A stretch of 64,000 nucleotides of DNA, taken from positions 2,604,001 through 2,668,000 of the forward strand of contig JAGTJL010000008.1 of assembly GCA_020746875.1 (NCBI GenBank), written 5' to 3'. The notes under the pieces are model-generated. The model saw only the letters and a list, made by a program, of their open reading frames with translations, made no database searches and was not told the DNA's origin. The position numbers and the translations under genes are program-made. Positions 11,000-22,287 of this stretch are shown piece by piece (within the stretch, counting starts at the first letter, position 1; each line of letters begins with the position of its first letter). Source of the DNA: Rhexocercosporidium sp. MPI-PUGE-AT-0058. Its lineage: Eukaryota > Ascomycota > Leotiomycetes > Helotiales.

Positions 11000-12233
11000 C
11001 TGAACGACGCTCGAGAGCAGCGTGTGCAAGATATGAAGAAACGAAGCCGTAAAGGCAAAGGCCCAATGCTGCCAATGCGAAGGAACGCTTGTCTACGCGA
11101 TGAGTCCATCGTCGATAAATGAGTCGAGGACTTCGGGTACAATAAGAGCAAGTGACTGTAGTTAGAACATCCAGGGGTGCGACTAGGGAATCCGCCTATG
11201 GAGCGTTGTAAAAATCGGGCGTGGGATACGGAAGCCTTCAGTGATTGAAACTGTCGCCTCGATGTACTTACTACCTTACGCGATTCAATGCTCATAGCGC
11301 CTCTGTGATATTTCTCCGCAGTGAAGTGTGAGTGGTGTCTCGGCTTGGCTGTGGCTGCCACTCAAGGCAAAGGAGCTCCTTCTAATCTAAGCGAGAACAA
11401 CAAACAACTCAACAGAAATGTGCCAGGAACCCCAAGCTATCGCAATTCCCTCATACCCCCTCAATTACATCTCGACTCTCGTAGTTCTGTGATTCTGCTT
11501 CTCTCTTTTTTCTTCTTCCCAACAACTTGCATCTTCTACACAACAACATCATTTTAGTACACGATCAAGCAGCTAACCATTCCCGAATCCCACCTATCTT
11601 CATTATGCCTTTCTACTAGGATAGCCTTCCAGCATATGTACAAATGGTTGTCGTCGAGCAATTGCCGGATTTGATCGCTTTCAGCAGCCTGGCTCATTGT
11701 AGCATCGAGGCCTACGACATGCTCACCCAACGCTCAGGTCGACGTATTGTCACGCGCTTGGCGGAAGTAGATGTCAGGAAGCCGTGTTCGCCAAGGCAGG
11801 AGCTTGTTGAATTGGGATATGCCCTGCCAAAGCCTTTCACCACTCCTCCTCCTGAAGAATGAGATGGATCGAAGTGCTAACAATGGCTTAGATCACAACA
11901 CCGTCTTTCTTTCAACGAGCAGAAACAGATTGACTCTATGTACGAATACTTGATAGACTGGACTTAGCGGTGTGAATCAAAAGAGTGAATTGAGCCGTCC
12001 TGATGGTTATGAAGTGATGCGAAGATATTGGCCGATTGAGTAGATGCGTATCAATACATACGCAGCATTACGTCCATCGTCCAAGCCTTTCGATTGGGGA
12101 ACATATCTGTTTCATTACCTTTAAACATATCTAATATATGCGTGGTAAACATCATCCGAATCTTTCATGCCCCGGATCAGAAGTCAAGCATCTCATCACA
12201 CGCCGCCCCCCAAACCCATTCCCACCCATCCCT
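11000..12233. other. Intergenic between SprT relic and FMO 3' end
   Basis: No recognised gene apart from the weak candidate at 11644-11862. A CT-rich tract at about 11495-11520 followed by CAACAACATCATT resembles a fungal core promoter on the plus strand. Confidence 0.45.
11644..11862 (+). CDS. Hypothetical small protein, 72 aa (weak candidate)
   Basis: Short ATG-initiated frame with no recognised domain, signal peptide or membrane segment; the C-terminus is Pro-rich (PKPFTTPPPEE). The only support is position: about 120 bp upstream lies a pyrimidine tract and CA-rich initiator-like sequence of the sort found at fungal promoters. It could equally be an exon of an unrecognised gene or noise. 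Confidence 0.2.
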   Translation: MVVVEQLPDLIAFSSLAHCSIEAYDMLTQRSGRRIVTRLAEVDVRKPCSPRQELVELGYALPKPFTTPPPEE

Positions 12234-14407
12234 CTATAACTCCACCAACCCCTCCTCTACCATCTTAATCTGCAAAGCCAACAACCTAGAATAATACCTA
12301 CTCAACCAATAGCTCCCTGCCGCAACCCAGAACCCCTCCTGCCCACTCCGTCTCCAAACCCCTCTAATCTCACCCTGCTCATCAAAGCCCCAAATCGGAT
12401 CAATGCTATCAGCGACCTGATCTCCGAAGATCTTCCTCGTTCTCACCCGACCATTCGAAAACCCCGTCGCGAAAATGATAGCATCCGCCTCGATCTCCTC
12501 GCCGTCTTCGAAGACCATGCCTGTTGGCGTGAGATGCGTGATGACTTGGGAGGATTTGACGCGTATAGAACCTGAGGCTATGAGCGAGGAGCAGCCGACG
12601 TCGACGTAGAAGCCGCCTGCGCGTTGGATGGTCAGGGAGAGGAGAGAGGGGAATTGGAAATCTTTGCTCCTGTTCGTATATGAGGAGGACAAAGAAGAAG
12701 AAGAGATGGTTCTGAATCCCGCTCTTTCCAAGCCATCCCAGATCTCCTTGTTCAATGGCGCGAGGAGACTCGATGCGTCGGAACCTACGTGTTTGAAGAG
12801 CGTAGTGGGGAGGGACATCATTTTGATATCTGCCTCTTCGACGATGGTGTCATCGTTGTAGGAGGGAGTTATCATTTTATGTACTGAGCAGAGGGAGAGG
12901 ATGAAGGTGGGGGAGCGTTGGATTATCGTTACGGAGGAGGCGCCGGCGTGGTGGAGAGATTGCGATATGTCGTGCCCGGAGGTGCCGGTGCCGACTACGA
13001 TTACTTTATTGTTGGTGAAAGGGGCGGGAGTGCTGAATTCGGTGGAGTGGAGCATGGGGCCAGTGAAGGTCGATGATCCGGGGATGGAAGGTATGCAAGG
13101 CTCGCCATTGAGACCGGTCGCTTGGATTAGATGGTGGGTGTGGAACGTTCCTGGGTATTCTTATGTGAGTATGGTGCTAATGAGAAATGGAAAGGAGATA
13201 TGGGAGAGAAGAGATGGAATCCGCACTTCTCGACATCTCCCCATCTTGATTCCGTTCCAAGACAACAGTCCACTCTTTCCTGACCTCATCCCACGATGAA
13301 TCAATAACCTGTGTACTATTCCATAGATTCAAATCCAGCATCGTTTCGTAGTAAGCCAGAAAATCCGCCATCTTATCTTTAGGCGTCAAGATCTAAATGA
13401 CCATCATCATTAGTTCGCATTCATTCATTCATTCATCTATCTACTCGTCTACACCAAGCAATCCAAGGCAAATCTCGCCCAAATCCAAGCAACCAAACAA
13501 ACAAACTAGCGAAGCGAAGCGAGAAACAACCATAGATGAGGTAGAGTTCACTCACAGGCCATGAAGGGGGATATTTCAAATACGGCATCGCATTCATCCA
13601 ACACGGATCATGCAGCACCAAATCACGATACCTCAATCGCCAACTATCGCCCGTCCTCTGGTTCCTATCGATCACCAACGTCTTCACGCCCAGCATCTTC
13701 AATCTAGCTGCGGTCATCAAGCCGCTGTGGCCCGCGCCCACGATCACGACGGTCGGATCTTCATCGATGAATTCTCGCTCCTGCTGCCGCCACTCGGTCC
13801 AAGATTGAGAATGGGGTGCGGAAGATGGTTTGGCGTTCTGAGGCCTGGTGTGCCCGGTTTGGAACGGGGTGGCGTGGAGGTTGGAGAGGGAGGTGAAGAG
13901 GGTGTAGATGCGCCATTCGGAGGAGTTCTCTATGTCTTGTACCCAGCGGATTATACCGTCGCCGCTACCGTATATGTTGGTGAAGGTGATGGGGGCAAGG
14001 ATGCAGGGGATTGTTCCTTTTGGGTCGAGGTAAGTGAGAGAGGAGGGTGAGGTTACGGTGAGCGACGTAATGTTACATCTCCCACCTCCATTGGCTCCTG
14101 AGGATTTGATCAGGGCGATGACTTCGTCTGCGCCGTGGAGTGTGGAGAATTTGGTAGGTGAGAGACCGAGGTGGTCCCGCCAGTAGGAGGTTTTGGCCAT
14201 GAGGTTGGAGAGGGAAGCGTAGGTTCCTGATTGAGACTGGAGAGTGGCGTTTAGTGCTGCAACGGAGGTGTTGACGATGTCTTGGATTTCTGAAGAGTTG
14301 GCTGGCAGAGTTGCGGTGCTGGGCTTGGGATAAGGGGCCGTAGGGACGGGAAAGGATGATTCTTTGAGATGGAGTTCCTCGACTGGAGGGAGGGCGATGG
14401 AACCCAT
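12234..14407 (-). CDS. Flavin-containing monooxygenase with N-terminal SnoaL/NTF2-like extension
   Basis: Three exons: 14407-13556, 13392-13227, 13159-12234, about 647 aa. Intron 1 (163 bp; GTGAGT, branch CTAAT, TTTAG) joins YPPSWP to ILTPKDKMADFL; intron 2 (67 bp; GTGCGG, ATAAG) joins at a phase-1 Lys. FAD-binding GAGHSG is at about 224-229, the FMO signature FTGPMLHSTEF near 368-378, NADPH-binding GTGTSG near 396-401, and the distal IIFATGF near 567-573. The first 200 residues are not part of the FMO core; the segment around YWRDHLGL (75-82) followed by GADEVIALI resembles SnoaL/NTF2-like regions fused to fungal FMOs. It would oxygenate a carbonyl or heteroatom substrate with NADPH and O2; substrate unknown. 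Donor GTGCGG is weak, so intron 2 is less sure. Confidence 0.88.
13419..13436. repeat. (ATTC)n microsatellite inside FMO intron 1
   Basis: Four to five perfect copies of ATTC lie within the 163-bp intron, just upstream of the branch site in transcript orientation. Confidence 0.85.
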
Positions 14408-14456
14408 GTTTGTCGTTTTATTTCGCTACAAGTCTCGATTACAACTTGACGTCTTC

Positions 14457-14480
14457 ACACAAGTACACAAGTACACAAGT
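14457..14480. repeat. Tandem ACACAAGT x3
   Basis: Three exact head-to-tail 8-bp copies about 50-75 bp upstream of the FMO start codon, so within its likely 5' UTR or core promoter. Confidence 0.85.
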
Positions 14481-14917
14481 AAACGGTCTCCTAAAGATGT
14501 AGTAACAAAGAACGTAGCAATCCGCAGCGATAGGGGAGAGGAAATCACGACGAAAATACCAAATTCCAATTCCCAAAAGATGAAATCTTCAAGAATACAT
14601 TCGAGCGAGAAGCAACCAGCATCCCACTTTACATACACATCTACCCAACTCCTCATCATCGTCACCTCGCCCTAAGCCAACCATACAACTACATTGAAAA
14701 CCCCCACCAAAATCAGCTTACCCGGCCTCACACTCCTAGACCCGCTGTGCAAAACTCAAAGATAACCGGCTGGCCATCTTCGAAAAGAGCAAAGTCCCGT
14801 ATTGAACTCAGCCAAAACGACAGGAGTCAAGTCAAGAAAGTTTGAGGAGCGCTGCTCGCTTAGTGCTTATCATATTCGTCCTTCCGTATTGGGAGGGGAA
14901 GAATGGAGACTTTGCTC

Positions 14918-14939
14918 TACATGTACCTAGGTACATGTA
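14918..14939. repeat. Perfect 22-bp palindrome centred on CCTAGG
   Basis: Each base pairs exactly across the centre between 14928 and 14929; the arm is TACATGTACCT. It sits about 510 bp upstream of the FMO start. It could be a dimeric regulator's site; CCTAGG-centred short palindromes recur elsewhere in this window's intergenic DNA. Confidence 0.8.
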
Positions 14940-15765
14940 ATGTCTTACATATACCGATCGATACCGAGACTTGCCTGGCCGTGGGTGACCATCACGGACT
15001 GAGAATCTTGCTTCTAAGGCGGTCTGTTACCTGAAATGGACCTCGATATCGATTCGTGGAATCAAAACCGGGACGGCGTGTGTGTACGGCGGGAGTATCG
15101 CATTGTGGAATGATCCAGCTTAACGAGTTTTTAGTTGACTACTGGGGATTTCTAGGGCAATCTGAGGCGAGGTGAGATGCACTCGATGGTCTCGAGAGCG
15201 AGATTGAGGGGTTGCGTATAACTCATCCCTTTCATTTGACTATAGTAGCAGCCCCCCTCATGCCTAGAGGAGAACTGGAATAAGCTTTGCCGAGACGCCC
15301 AACTCTGAACCAGGGGGAGGGTGGGGGTATTCACATTTCATGGATGATATTGGAGTGGTATGTAGATAAATAGGTTATCGTCGCCGTCTTCGCCTCCGCC
15401 ATTGCGCTCGAGGATGATTCGTGCAGGAAATTATTCGCCTGCTTGTCGTCATCGCGAGATTTTCAATTTGTGACCTATGATGAAGGTGAGAGGAATGCGA
15501 TAGGATATATTTGGATTGAGGTCGGATTGAAATCATGACAATTGATTGAGAGTCTATGAAGGGTGGTGCGTAAAGCTAACTAGAGAAATAAGAAAGCAGA
15601 AATCCAATGCCCTGCCACAGTATCGGCTAAGTTATGTGAAATCTGCTCTGAGGAAAGGCCCCAGCGACGCCTTTCTCCTATCCTAGCGGCCGTGTTCCGG
15701 GTGTCAGACACCCGGTAAATGCATCTGATCGGATCAAATGAGGGATATGAGTGAACTGGAAGAGC

Positions 15766-17892
15766 TTATTCAGAGTCGGAATCTACTTCACGGTCAGTCA
15801 GTGATCAGCAACCGAAAAAAGTATGAGCTGGTATAGCGGCTCCAAGTCCGAATGAGACCCTCGAGATCCGCCTTTCCAAGTAAACACATAACAAAATCCG
15901 TGAGTTACTTACCAACAGTAGCATACTTCTTAACCACTCTCTCAATACCATCCAGACCCATCTTCAGCGTCTCCATCTTCGGACCGTACGAAAAGCGAAC
16001 GAAATGATGACAAGGACTATCGAACAGATCTCTTCTCTTACTAGGGTTGAGATCGAAGAAGATACCTGGTACGACGATAACGCGCTCCTCAAGACAGGCT
16101 TGGAAGAAATTGAGGCCGTCGGAGATCTGGTCTGGGAGGCCTTCGAGGTCGAGCCAGAGGTAGAAGGTCGAGTCGGGGACAGTGGTGATCTTGAATCCCA
16201 TGGCGCGGAGACGTTCAACTACGTAGTCGCGTTTTTCCTGGGGGCACGTTAGTGAGCGGGTAGGGGGAAGGGATGGATGAGACAGACTCTGAAGTGGGTT
16301 TGCAGTGCTTTCATCTCGGTGCGGACTTTGTTGGGTTCGAGCATGGGGATGGCAGCTTCTTGGAAGGGAACATTAGCTCCTCCATCGAGGTAAGAACCAC
16401 ATGAACCGATGGCTTGGATGAATTCCTGGTATCATCAGCATTGTGCTCATCTTAAAGAAGGAGGAATAAGAAGCATACCTTAGGTCCAACAATCCACGCG
16501 ATTCTCCAACCAGGAAGTCTGAACCTCTTGGTCAAACCATCAATAATCAAGACATCATCCTCGTCGACATCCTCAATATTCTCGGCAGCACTAATGGTCG
16601 TTCCATCACAGTTGCTAGTATAGTTGTAGCCACCATAGAACTCATCCATGACAAGCGTCGCGCGGTCACGGCAGATATTCTGGATCTCAGCCAATTCGGG
16701 ATTCTTGACGACTTTTCCTGTTGGGTTGCGAGGGTTGGATGTCAGGATCACACTTGTGCCGCGAGCGATCTCTTCGGCGATCTTATCGGGGTTGATGTGG
16801 TATCCATCTTCTTCTGAGAGAGGAGATGGGATTGCTGCGAACTGTAGGGAGGGTGGTAATCATAGATCAGCTCATGTTCCTGACATACAGCACAAGTACC
16901 GTAATAGAAAAGACCCCTGCCAAGAGAAGGGAGACTTGGCTACCCCTCTAGTAGAGTACCCCGCCATATTTTCCTACTCTTCTCTTCTTTTCCCCACAAA
17001 CTAACCCATACAATCAATCAGTTGAAAAAAAATAAAGACAAACTCACGTTCTTAAACAACGACAGCATCTCATTATACGCCGTATAATCCGGGATGAAGA
17101 AGCCCAAATAGGCATTATTCAACACCGCCGCAATCCTGATCAATCCAGCCCGACCACCCGGTACAATACACACATTCTCCCAGCTATACTGGCTCTCCTT
17201 GCCCTCACGATGATGCACATTATACAGATTCGCAACCGCAGCTCTCAAGCTCTTGATACCAGCAGTGGGACCGTATTCACGACCAGCCATGGTGATATCG
17301 ATGGTGTGAGGGCGCTCGAAGGAGCCTTCGATCTCGTCGTCGACTTCGGGCGCGCCTTGGCCTAGATTGGCCCAGAGTTCGGGCTCTTCGAGGAAGCCGT
17401 GCTCGTATGCTCGTTCAGTGCACCAGATTACTCCTGTGGAGGCACGGGTTGGATCGAGGCCTGCGTGGGGACGGTGACCTTCGTGGGCATTGCGGAATTG
17501 CTTGTGGATTGTTGAGTTGGTTTCTGGGGCGGGAGAGGGTGGTTAGCTGATTCTTCTTGATGGCAGATCTGTGCCCTTGTCCACAAGTTTGAAGTTGAAT
17601 CTGCAGACTCTGCTAAAGTTGAAAAAGTAGCAGACTTATGTATACCCTTCCTCCTTGGACTCCTCCTCAAACACCTCTTCTTCCCCCCTCCTCACCTTGA
17701 AGACACCGACGCACACAGATAAAGAAAGACAAGCAATAGAAATACAAACATACCATTAGCACTAGGATCATGCGTGCTGAACCTTCTCGCCGCCTTGGTA
17801 GAAACTCTCGGTGTGCCCGTATTGCGGTTCATAGAGAACTTGCGGTTGGCGAGGGACATGCCCTTGAGGATCTCGCGCGCGGATTCTGCCAT
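15766..17892 (-). CDS. PLP-dependent class I/II aminotransferase
   Basis: Six exons, 17892-17754, 17523-17048, 16841-16479, 16425-16288, 16237-15913, 15782-15766, giving about 485 aa. Introns are 230, 206, 53, 50 and 130 bp; the fourth has an unusual GTCTGT donor but a perfect CTAAC branch, and the last exon codes only the final residues DSDSE. Fold type I motifs are clear: REYGPTAGIKSLRAAVANLY, PGGRAGLI, NPRNPTG (about 241-247), DEFYGGYN (Asp binding the PLP pyridine N), the Schiff-base Lys in DGLTKRFRLPGWRIAW (about Lys310), and the C-terminal substrate-binding Arg in HHFVRFSYGP. It transfers an amino group using pyridoxal phosphate; substrate not determinable. No strong targeting signal is visible, although the basic N-terminus could be mitochondrial. 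Start at MAESAREIL chosen because earlier in-frame ATGs lie in low-complexity sequence. Confidence 0.88.
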
Positions 17893-18902
17893 GGTTGCTT
17901 TGGATTTGGTAGGTAGATGGGGATCGAATCGAGTATCGAAATGTTGTAGTAGAACACTGATACTGGTATCGTAGAAGCTGTGGAGGGAAAGAGCTTGCGT
18001 AATGTCCTCCAAGCTGTAGCGTAGTGTAGCTGTGGGTGGGGTGGGGTGAAGTGAAGTGAAATGAAACCAGCAGACGAACAAGTAACCCCAAAGAGCGGGC
18101 AGAATCTAATTCACAGCCAGAAGTGAGTGGACTGAATAAGGTACTGCGTAGGGGAACACTTCAAAAAGAACGAAGAATGGGGGAGGGGAGAAAACAAGAT
18201 ATGCGCTCGAGTAAGAAAAATGTACCCAACTCAAAAGAGGGGTGGAGGAGGAATATGCCCCGCCAAAGCCCGCCCGCAAATCTGCCATGCCAGCAGCGGT
18301 GAGGATGCAGGTCATAGAAGACAGCCAGCCAGCATTGACTGCTCTTATCGATATTGTGTGATACGGCACGAAAAAAAAAAAAAACAAGCTTCCTCCTCCC
18401 CTCTCTCCCCCTCACACAGTCCAGCTCAGTCCAGTACAGCGAGTCACGATGTCTAATGATTGGAGAAGAAAGAGTGGATACGTCACCAATGCTAGCAAAC
18501 GGTCGAGTGCCAGGTTGAGGAGGACGAATCAAGGGAGTAGGATGGACTCGTGGGAGGTGAGTCCTCTTATTACTGCATCTACTTAATTGTACTGCGGTTC
18601 CCCCACCTGTGTAGGTGATACGGGAGAGGAAAGAAATCATAGAGGGGAGACGACGCGAGGGGAGTGGACGGGCCGGGACGATATCTGATCTCACGCATAA
18701 GTTTGTTCCGTAGGGTAGGTCGTCGCTTAACCTGTTGTGTTGTGCAGGGAGGAGGAGTGCATCTGAAAGACGCCGCGTACATAGCAAGACAACGAATAAT
18801 TCTACAAAGGTTTTACCTACATACAGACAAACGAAACGGCAGTCGACACTCTCAACTCACCCCTCAACCGAGAGACAAGCGAGGCATGCTAAACAAACCA
18901 CT
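17893..18902. other. Intergenic: aminotransferase promoter side and Vph1 3' flank
   Basis: No gene supported. A run of 14 A at 18371-18384 and pyrimidine-rich minus-strand sequence at 18170-18420 are compatible with the upstream region of the aminotransferase. Nothing else recognised. Confidence 0.55.
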
Positions 18903-21637
18903 CTAACTTATCTCCGCAGCACTCTCATCCTCCTCCAACATAGTCTTGAAACTAAACGGCTCGAATGGAATTCCATCGCCCATGAAATGCTTACTCATAG
19001 CCTCGACCCAGTGTAGACGGAGGGAGTGCAACATGGCACTCGTACCTTCCATTACGACAAGGACGGCCACTGAGAGGAAGAACCATACGTAGAACGTGAC
19101 GACGATCATGAAGACGCCGAGGGGACCTGTAACGGCCAGTCCATTCGCGAGGGTCATGCTCCAGAGGACGACGGAGAGTTGTTGATGGGCGAGGGAGAGA
19201 GCCCAGAGACGGAGGTAGGATGCTGTGTGGGAGACGCAGTTGAGACAGAATTCTGTCATGTGTTAGCTGCCGATATCATAATATCAGAAGAATGTTGGGT
19301 ACATACCAATGGTGTGGATGACTTGATGAATCATAACTTCACTGAACTCAAACTCCTCATGCTCTTCATCACCTCCAAGGTCCTGAGTGATCATAGCGAC
19401 GCCTTCGCCATCACTATTCATGCTAGCTCTGCCATCTAGGGTATTGCTATCATCGTCATCTCCATCCAGAGCGCTGACGCGAGATGTCTCTCCGAGACCT
19501 CTGTATCCCTTTCCACGGGCCTTGTTATGCTCACGTCGGAGGTAGAATGGCTTGAGGAAGAGCAGGATCGGGACCTGGACAACGGCGATGAGGACCAAGA
19601 ACATTTGCACTGAGCCTTGACCCCTATATAACTGATCTTCGGGTGCGACCTTCCCGGGAGACAAGAACATATAGATCAACATGTTCAATAATCCAGGTGG
19701 CGACACACCGATTGCGTTCCAGTCAACACACCACTTGAAGATAATGGTGAAAACAAGGTATCCAAAAATACCCTGGAAGAAGATCATTCCAGGGACAAAG
19801 ACACCCCAGATATCGATGGGAGTCTTAAAGTGACGAGCGTTGATGTAGGATAAACATAATGAGTAGGTCATATGGCACCAACCCATAAGAATACTGAGCT
19901 TCATCTTGTAACTGTTGGAGAAGAGGAGGTCATTTTCAGTGCCGTGCCACATCCAATCGAGACCAAACGGATATCTGTAATCACCCTTCAGCGAAGCGGT
20001 GACAACAGCACCCTCTTTCCATCCCTCAGGCACATCCCACTTCCAGGCGCTGGGGAAGATGGAGAGGGACTTCGAGAAGACATCGTTGTAGATCAGACCG
20101 GTGTACATGGAGAAGATACCCATCATCAACATGATGTATCGTCCATAGTACGCCATTGAGAACAGCTCATCGCGGACCTTCTTGAGAGGCTTTTCCCAGT
20201 AGATCATGGCTGACGCAGCAGCAAACATGATGAATCCATGACCGAAATCACCAAACATAACAGCGAAGAGGAAAGGGAAGGTAACGACTGTAGGAAGACC
20301 TGGGTTGACCTCCTGGTACTTAGCAGTTCCGTAGGCGTTGATAATAGTCTGGAAACCCTCGGTGAATCTGTTCGTCTTCTGGTATGTAGGAGGAGTTTTG
20401 TTCGTCCTAATCTCGTTGATAATCGAAGGTACCGAGAGACCAGCCCGGTTGTTGACATCGTGAAGAGTCGACTTGATCAAGGGCAACGAGTTTGTTGGGC
20501 ACCATGCCTCAGCAATCAAGGTTTTCCTGGCATGGTCATACGAGAACAGATTCAGCGTTTGATAAACAGCCTTCTCCTTCTTAATGACCACCATCCAAGC
20601 AGCCAAGCTCTGAGCAATCTGCGTCAGCTCCGCATCAAGTGTAGTCTTCGTGTTGCTCAACACATTTCCCAAATCTCCAAGACGCGTGTTGACCTCGTGG
20701 ATCTGATCCCTCCTCAGATCACTATTCTCATCAACACTGTAGAGATCCGCACCCAACGACTCCGAGATCTTCCTGATCTTGGCAATGAGCTCCTTTCCAT
20801 GTGCAAAGATAACAAAAACGTTCTTGTTGACGGCCTCGTTGTTGGTAGGGTCGACGAGCGCTTCGGGGATCTCAGACTGGTTCATGTACAGATTACCTCT
20901 TAATGTCCTCCACAAGATGCGCTCAAAAGCAGCCACCCTATCTCTGGGGATAACACCAGCCACAAACCCAATATTCATGACCGAGAACGACCGTTCCGCG
21001 TCGCCATTGTGAGCAGGCTGCTCAACATCCTGGAGGAGAGGCGCATCATCATCGTCGTTCGAAGCCCGGATAGCATCAGTATTCCCGTGTGCCCGATCGA
21101 AGAATCCTCCTGCCTCCCTCAAAACCCATCGCCACTCAGTCAACTCGACCTCTCTCTTCTTCAACGTCTCATAACTATCATTCAGCGAAGCAACGCGTTG
21201 TTCGAGGCTCTGACTACGGTCGGCCAACTCGTCAATCTCCGAAGCAGAAGGGGCAGCGAGGGTATCGACATCAAGATCAATCTTTCGGAGGGGAATTCCA
21301 GCCTTTTCCATCTGCGTGTAAAAGAAACCTATTTCTACCATCAGCAAGCATTGATTCGCAGAACCTATCGAGACCTACGAAGTTGTCTCTCAACATTATC
21401 GAGTCTTCTTATCTCCTGCGTGAAAGTTCGCTGGAAAGCCGTAACGTCGGAATTGAGCTAGGGGGAATCATCAGCCGGAAGCTCCAATGCCTCTTCGAGT
21501 ACACCTACATCGCGGAATTGGATCTGCCCGAGCTCGCCCAGGGCGTTGACTATCTCGCGGCCGATTTCGTTGGCGATGTAGAGCTGCACCATGCTCATGT
21601 CCGCGGACCGGAACATGGTATCCTCGTGGTGAACCAT
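18903..21637 (-). CDS. VPH1: V-type proton ATPase subunit a, vacuolar isoform (Vph1 type)
   Basis: Four exons, 21637-21509, 21457-21379, 21328-19307, 19252-18903, giving about 859 aa (yeast Vph1 is 840). The introns are 51, 50 and 54 bp with GTAGGT, GTAGGT and GTATGT donors. The start at [20 protein letters not shown] was chosen because it gives the family N-terminus; splicing then yields [19 protein letters not shown] and [17 protein letters not shown]. The N-terminal cytosolic stalk domain covers about residues 1-390; the membrane domain follows ([49 protein letters not shown]). The essential Arg for proton translocation lies in [17 protein letters not shown]. An acidic loop ([19 protein letters not shown]) precedes the last helices. 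It is the stator/half-channel subunit of the Vo sector that acidifies the vacuole. Confidence 0.97.
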
Positions 21638-22287
21638 GGCAGGGAAGATCTGGGGGTTTCCCTGCTCTTCTTGCGATGGTAGATGATAGCTTCAAGAGCT
21701 TCGTGTAGGGTTGGGGGATGGTTTGGGGTCGTCGTCGCTGGAGGCAACGAGCTTTCGCTAGGTCGTCATCAAGATAGCTTCAAGTCACGGGAGGCACTAA
21801 GGACTTGGCACTTCTCCTGGACCCCTCAGCGGTGGAATCAACACCACAATAAAACAACATTATATTCATGAGGGGCATCTGGTTGTATCATATTGATGTA
21901 GAATATGCTATGGGATGGTTGCTAGAGTATTGTATCACTCTATCGTTAAAAAGCAACGGATACCGGTAGCAGTAAAATCAAAACACCATCCAAGTCAACA
22001 AACTCGAATCGATAATTTCATTCACGCTATGCCATCTATCCTACACAAGACAGAAGGCCCTCCTATCCTTTCCTCTCATCTCACGCGCTTCTTCTCCTTC
22101 CATGTCCCTCCTTGTCCCACAAAAGAAAGAGCTGTCATATGCTGCAGCAGTCCATCGACCACCAACCAAAAATGCTGCTGATTGCTCACTAATAGAACAC
22201 AGTTTTATTTTGCAACACTAGAGTATGACGGCATATCCTCGCCTGAACGCCCCCAATGAGCAGTGATTTTCCTCCCATCCTCCATTT
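21638..22287. other. Intergenic: Vph1 promoter and Yme1 3' flank
   Basis: 650 bp between two genes on the same (minus) strand. Nothing coding recognised; the Vph1 promoter should lie directly right of 21637. Confidence 0.55.

Larger units (their letters stand above)
14408..15765. other. Intergenic: FMO upstream region and aminotransferase 3' flank
   Basis: No gene supported. Near the FMO start there are three exact copies of ACACAAGT (14457-14480). A perfect 22-bp palindrome lies at 14918-14939. The remainder shows nothing recognisable. Confidence 0.55.

Noticed and set aside
1..17892. GMC oxidoreductase, FMO and aminotransferase as a secondary-metabolite cluster
   Set aside because: No polyketide, peptide or terpene synthase, transporter or pathway regulator lies among them, and they are separated by HET, DUF7896 and pseudogene loci.
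20238..20903. Long plus-strand open frame (221 codons) inside Vph1
   Set aside because: It is the antisense of a strongly conserved coding exon and has no motif of its own; a shadow frame.
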